The notes beneath the pieces were generated by a model. It saw only the letters and a list, made by a program, of their open reading frames with translations, made no database searches and was not told the DNA's origin. Shown here piece after piece: positions 61,247-64,000 of a DNA stretch of 64,000 nucleotides. Location of the stretch: the NCBI GenBank assembly GCA_035651955.1, contig DASRES010000001.1, forward strand, positions 1 to 64,000. Reading direction: 5' to 3'. Positions within the stretch are counted from its first letter, which is position 1. Each line of letters opens with the position of its first letter. This DNA comes from Acidimicrobiia bacterium (GTDB taxonomy: Bacteria; Actinomycetota; Acidimicrobiia; IMCC26256; JAMXLJ01). Both the position numbers and the translations under genes were made by a program.

Positions 61247-62386
61247 ATGGCGTTCGGCGTCTACGTGCACGTCCCGTTCTGCGCGTCGCGGTGCGACTAC
61301 TGCGACTTCGCGACGTGGACGGACCGCGCCCACCTCGTCGACGCGTACGTCGACGCATGCGTCGCGGACGTCGAGCGACGCCGGGCGCGCGGCGATCTCC
61401 CCGACGCGACGTCGGTGTTCTTCGGCGGCGGGACGCCCTCGCTGCTCCCGGCTGACCGGCTCGTGCGGATCCTCGACGCGATTCCACGCGCTCCGGGCGC
61501 GGAGGTCACCGTCGAGTGCAACCCCGACTCGGTCGACGGCGACAAGCTCGCGGTCTACCGCGCCGGCGGCGTCGATCGCGTGTCTCTCGGTGTGCAGTCG
61601 ATGCGATCGCACGTGTTGCGCGCGCTCGGCCGGACGCACGACCCCGCCAACGTCGCGCGGGCGATCGCGGCGGCGCGCGACGCCGGGTTCGCGCGCGTGA
61701 GCGTCGACCTGATCTACGGGGTGCCGGGTGAGACGCTCGACGACTGGCGCGCGACCGTTCTCGACGCGCTCGCGCTCGGTCCGGACCACGTGAGCGCGTA
61801 CGCGCTCACCGTGGAGCCGGGCACGCCGCTCGGGCGGATGGTCGCGGCAGGGGAGCGCCCCGCGCCGGACGACGACGACCAGGCCGACAAGTACCTCCTC
61901 GCCGACGACCTCCTCGCGTCGGCCGGGTTCGCCTGGTACGAGATCTCCAACTGGGCCCGTCCCGGCCAGGAGTGCCGGCACAACCGGCTGTACTGGGACG
62001 GCGGCGAGTACGTCGGGATCGGGTGCGCCGCGCACGGCCACACGGCCGGGCGCCGGTGGTGGAACGTCCGGACTCCCGACCGCTACATCGACCTCGTCTC
62101 CCGGGAGGAGTTGGTCGAGGCCGGCGGGGAGTTCCTGGATCCCGCCACGCGTGCCGACGAGGTGTTCGCGCTCGCGCTCCGCACCCGGTGCGGCGCGCCA
62201 CTCCCGGTCGCTCATCGGGCGCGCGAGCGGGTTCACGCGCTCGCGGCCGACGGGCTGGTCGTCGTGGACGACGGGCGAATCCGGCTCACCACGCGGGGCC
62301 GGCTCCTGGCCAGCGCGGTCACGGTGGATCTCCTCGCCGCCGGGGCGGCGGCCGCGCCCGGTGTCGCGACGGCTGGCACTCGGTAG
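61247..62386 (+). CDS. hemW: HemW-like radical SAM protein
   Basis: A 379-residue protein with the HemW cluster motif at Cys12, Cys16 and Cys19 (CASRCDYCDF), FFGGGTPSLL, VECNPDSV and GVQSMRSHVLRALGR, then a C-terminal HemN-like domain. HemW is a heme-binding chaperone rather than coproporphyrinogen oxidase. ATG 61247 or GTG 61244 starts it. Its position before hrcA-dnaJ is classic for Gram-positive bacteria. Confidence 0.93.
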   Translation: MAFGVYVHVPFCASRCDYCDFATWTDRAHLVDAYVDACVADVERRRARGDLPDATSVFFGGGTPSLLPADRLVRILDAIPRAPGAEVTVECNPDSVDGDKLAVYRAGGVDRVSLGVQSMRSHVLRALGRTHDPANVARAIAAARDAGFARVSVDLIYGVPGETLDDWRATVLDALALGPDHVSAYALTVEPGTPLGRMVAAGERPAPDDDDQADKYLLADDLLASAGFAWYEISNWARPGQECRHNRLYWDGGEYVGIGCAAHGHTAGRRWWNVRTPDRYIDLVSREELVEAGGEFLDPATRADEVFALALRTRCGAPLPVAHRARERVHALAADGLVVVDDGRIRLTTRGRLLASAVTVDLLAAGAAAAPGVATAGTR

Positions 62387-62399
62387 AATCGAGTGCTAA
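62373..62399 (+). promoter_or_regulatory. CIRCE operator over the hrcA promoter
   Basis: CTGGCACTC (62373-62381), nine bases, then GAGTGCTAA (62391-62399). The right arm matches the CIRCE consensus exactly and the left arm at seven of nine positions. The spacer contains a -10 box TAGAAT (62384-62389). The last base of the right arm is the A of the hrcA ATG, so HrcA bound here would block its own transcription. Confidence 0.88.
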
Positions 62400-63406
62400 T
62401 GGACGAGCGGAAGGCCGCCATCCTCCGGGCGATCGTCGAGGAGTACATCGAGACCGCCCAGCCGGTCGGCTCGGGCACGATCGCGCGGTCCCGCGGCCTC
62501 GGCGTGTCGAGCGCCACGGTCCGCAACGACATGACCGTCCTGGAGCGTGAGGGGTACCTGGTCCAGCCGCACACCTCGGCGGGCCGGATCCCGACCGACC
62601 TCGGGTACCGGTTCTTCGTCGACCACTTCACGCGCCCCGGCCTGCCGGTCGGGCAGCGGCGGGCGGTCGCGGACTTCTTCACGCGTGCGCACCGCGCGCT
62701 CGAGGACCTGCTCGACGAGACGAGCCACTTCCTCTCCGACATCACCGAGCACGCCGCCGTCGTCGTCGGACCGCAGCCCGAGACCGCGATCGTGCGGAGC
62801 GTGCAGGTCGTCGCCTTGCAGCCGAGCGTCCTGGTCGGCGTCGCGGTCCTGTCGAACGGCAACGTCGAGAAGGCGATCGTCGAGCTCGACCCCGACATCT
62901 CGCTCGACGAGGACGACGTCGCGCTGGTCACGGCGTCGGTCCGTGCGGTCATGGAGGGCGAGAAGCTCGGCGCGTCGACCGCCGTGACCCCGTCCGGCGA
63001 CGCCCGCATCGACCACGTCGCGACGAAGATGCGCGACGCGATCACCGCGCGCGCGAGCGAGGCGTTCGAGCCGCTGTACGTCGGCGGCGCGAGCCGCATC
63101 GCGGCCGAGCAGCGCGCGTTCACCACGCACGAGAGCGCGGCGCGCTTGCTCGAGCTCCTCGAGCACCAGGTCGTCGTGGTCTCGCTCGTGCGCAACGTGC
63201 TCGACAACGGCGTCACCGTCCGCATCGGTGCCGAGAACGACGTCGCCGAGCTTCGCGAGTGCTCGCTCGTCCTCGCGCCGTACACGATCGAGGGCGACGT
63301 CGCGGGTACCGTCGGAGTGCTCGGTCCGACACGCATGGACTACCAGCAGGCACTGGCCGCGGTCGCGGCCGTCTCCGAACAGCTCGGTCGCCTGCTCTCA
63401 GGATGA
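62399..63406 (+). CDS. hrcA: Heat-inducible transcription repressor HrcA
   Basis: A 335-residue repressor. The N-terminal winged helix has ERKAAILRAIVEEYIETAQPVGS and SSATVRNDMTVLEREGYLVQ; a GAF-like domain and a C-terminal domain with VLGPTRMDYQQALAAV follow. It binds CIRCE together with GroE-dependent folding, repressing heat-shock chaperones. ATG 62399 lies at the end of the CIRCE element nine bases after TAGAAT, so the transcript is near-leaderless. GTG 62393 is an alternative. dnaJ follows after 14 bases. Confidence 0.95.
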   Translation: MDERKAAILRAIVEEYIETAQPVGSGTIARSRGLGVSSATVRNDMTVLEREGYLVQPHTSAGRIPTDLGYRFFVDHFTRPGLPVGQRRAVADFFTRAHRALEDLLDETSHFLSDITEHAAVVVGPQPETAIVRSVQVVALQPSVLVGVAVLSNGNVEKAIVELDPDISLDEDDVALVTASVRAVMEGEKLGASTAVTPSGDARIDHVATKMRDAITARASEAFEPLYVGGASRIAAEQRAFTTHESAARLLELLEHQVVVVSLVRNVLDNGVTVRIGAENDVAELRECSLVLAPYTIEGDVAGTVGVLGPTRMDYQQALAAVAAVSEQLGRLLSG

Positions 63407-63420
63407 CAGGGGCGTAGCCC

Positions 63421-64000
63421 GTGCCCGACTACTACGACGTGCTCGGTGTCGACCGCACCGCGACCGACGACGAGATCAAGCGCGCGTACCGTCGCCTCGC
63501 GCGCCAGCACCATCCCGACGCGAACCCGGGGGATCCCGAGGCCGAGGTGCGCTTCAAGGAGATCGCCGTCGCATACGAGACGTTGCGCGATCCCGAGCGC
63601 CGGCGCCGCTACGACATGTTCGGCGAGGCGGGCGTCGGCGCCGGACCCGGCGGCATGGGAGGCATGGGCCCCGAGGGGTTCGGCCTCAACGACCTCTTCG
63701 ACGCGTTCTTCGGCGGTGACGTCTTCGGCACCCGCCGCGGGCCGGCCGGTCCGGCACGCGCTCCGGACTTCGAGACGTGGGTCGACCTGACGCTCAGCGA
63801 CGCCGCCTTCGGCGCGACGCGCACGGTCGAGGTGCGGATGCCGGTCGCGTGCGACCGCTGTCAGGGTTCGGGCTGTGAGCCAGGTACGCACCCCGAGCGA
63901 TGCGACACGTGCGGCGGCACGGGCGAGCTCCGCCAGGTGCGGCGCTCGTTGCTCGGTCAGGTCGTCACCGCCGCGCCGTGCCACACGTGCGGCGGGACCG
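63421..64000 (+). CDS. dnaJ: Chaperone protein DnaJ (partial, runs off the right edge)
   Basis: The first 193 codons from GTG 63421. The J domain has [20 protein letters not shown] and HPD at residues 31-33. A Gly/Phe-rich linker ([15 protein letters not shown]) follows, then the first zinc-binding repeats [17 protein letters not shown] and the start of CHTCGGT, so it is a type I DnaJ. It stimulates DnaK. It shares the hrcA transcript and CIRCE control, the usual hrcA-dnaJ pairing. Confidence 0.95.
   Translation, partial: MPDYYDVLGVDRTATDDEIKRAYRRLARQHHPDANPGDPEAEVRFKEIAVAYETLRDPERRRRYDMFGEAGVGAGPGGMGGMGPEGFGLNDLFDAFFGGDVFGTRRGPAGPARAPDFETWVDLTLSDAAFGATRTVEVRMPVACDRCQGSGCEPGTHPERCDTCGGTGELRQVRRSLLGQVVTAAPCHTCGGT

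Overview
The window is 64 kb of very G+C-rich, densely packed bacterial chromosome. Many starts are GTG, tandem genes often overlap by four bases (GTGA), and convergent genes often overlap tail to tail. Gene content and order point to an actinobacterium: tig-clpP-clpX, valS-folC-ndk, mreBCD-mrdA-rodA, radical SAM-DUF2344-RNase E/G-rplU-rpmA-obgE-proBA, nadD-LytR_C-rsfS, leuS-comEA-comEC-folP2-holA, lepA-hemW-hrcA-dnaJ. A deep lineage such as Acidimicrobiia is my best guess, but no rRNA is present to fix it. No prophage, integrase, transposase, CRISPR array or rRNA was seen.

Layout. 1-17.4 kb is accessory: the tail of a Vms1-like protein, a radical SAM/SPASM protein, a chimeric gene remnant, a formate/nitrite-type channel, a DsbA-like protein, a YihY/BrkB membrane protein and an amino-acid-type binding lipoprotein. 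Then comes a small cassette of an HPr-kinase-like protein, a PqqD-like protein and a nucleotidyltransferase, followed by an arsenic/cadmium pair (ArsI/CadI-ArsR) with a shared operator, two tRNAs, a glycosyltransferase, a fucosidase-like GH29 enzyme, and an MFS pump with its divergent regulator. 17.4-31.1 kb is protein quality control, valyl-tRNA synthetase, folate and nucleotide enzymes, and the rod-shape/peptidoglycan elongation operon. 31.2-43.4 kb is radical SAM, RNase E/G, ribosomal proteins L21 and L27, Obg, proline synthesis, and a MoxR-VWA pair. 43.4-49.8 kb mixes small genes, NAD synthesis, ribosome silencing, a hisHF pair with an odd HisF, and two tandem LAGLIDADG proteins directly after tRNA-Ala. 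49.9-64 kb is leuS, DNA-uptake genes, FolP2, holA, rpsT, lepA, an acyl-CoA dehydrogenase, hemW, and hrcA-dnaJ behind a CIRCE operator.

Two features of expression stand out. Many genes have a TANNNT hexamer 5-10 bases before the start codon, which suggests leaderless transcription. Several intergenic spaces hold long palindromes just after stop codons.

The strongest unusual signals are: (1) an HPr-kinase-like domain fused behind a Tat signal and an LPxTG-like plus transmembrane segment, next to PqqD and nucleotidyltransferase genes; (2) two tandem single-motif LAGLIDADG proteins sharing a C-terminal cysteine/histidine motif, abutting tRNA-Ala with no ordinary start codon; (3) HisF with Gln at catalytic position 130; (4) an 11-bp duplication flanking a GAGC-rich insert that splits an obgE-proB overlap; (5) an in-frame epimerase/alcohol-dehydrogenase remnant; (6) rsfS with no ATG, GTG or TTG at its expected start.
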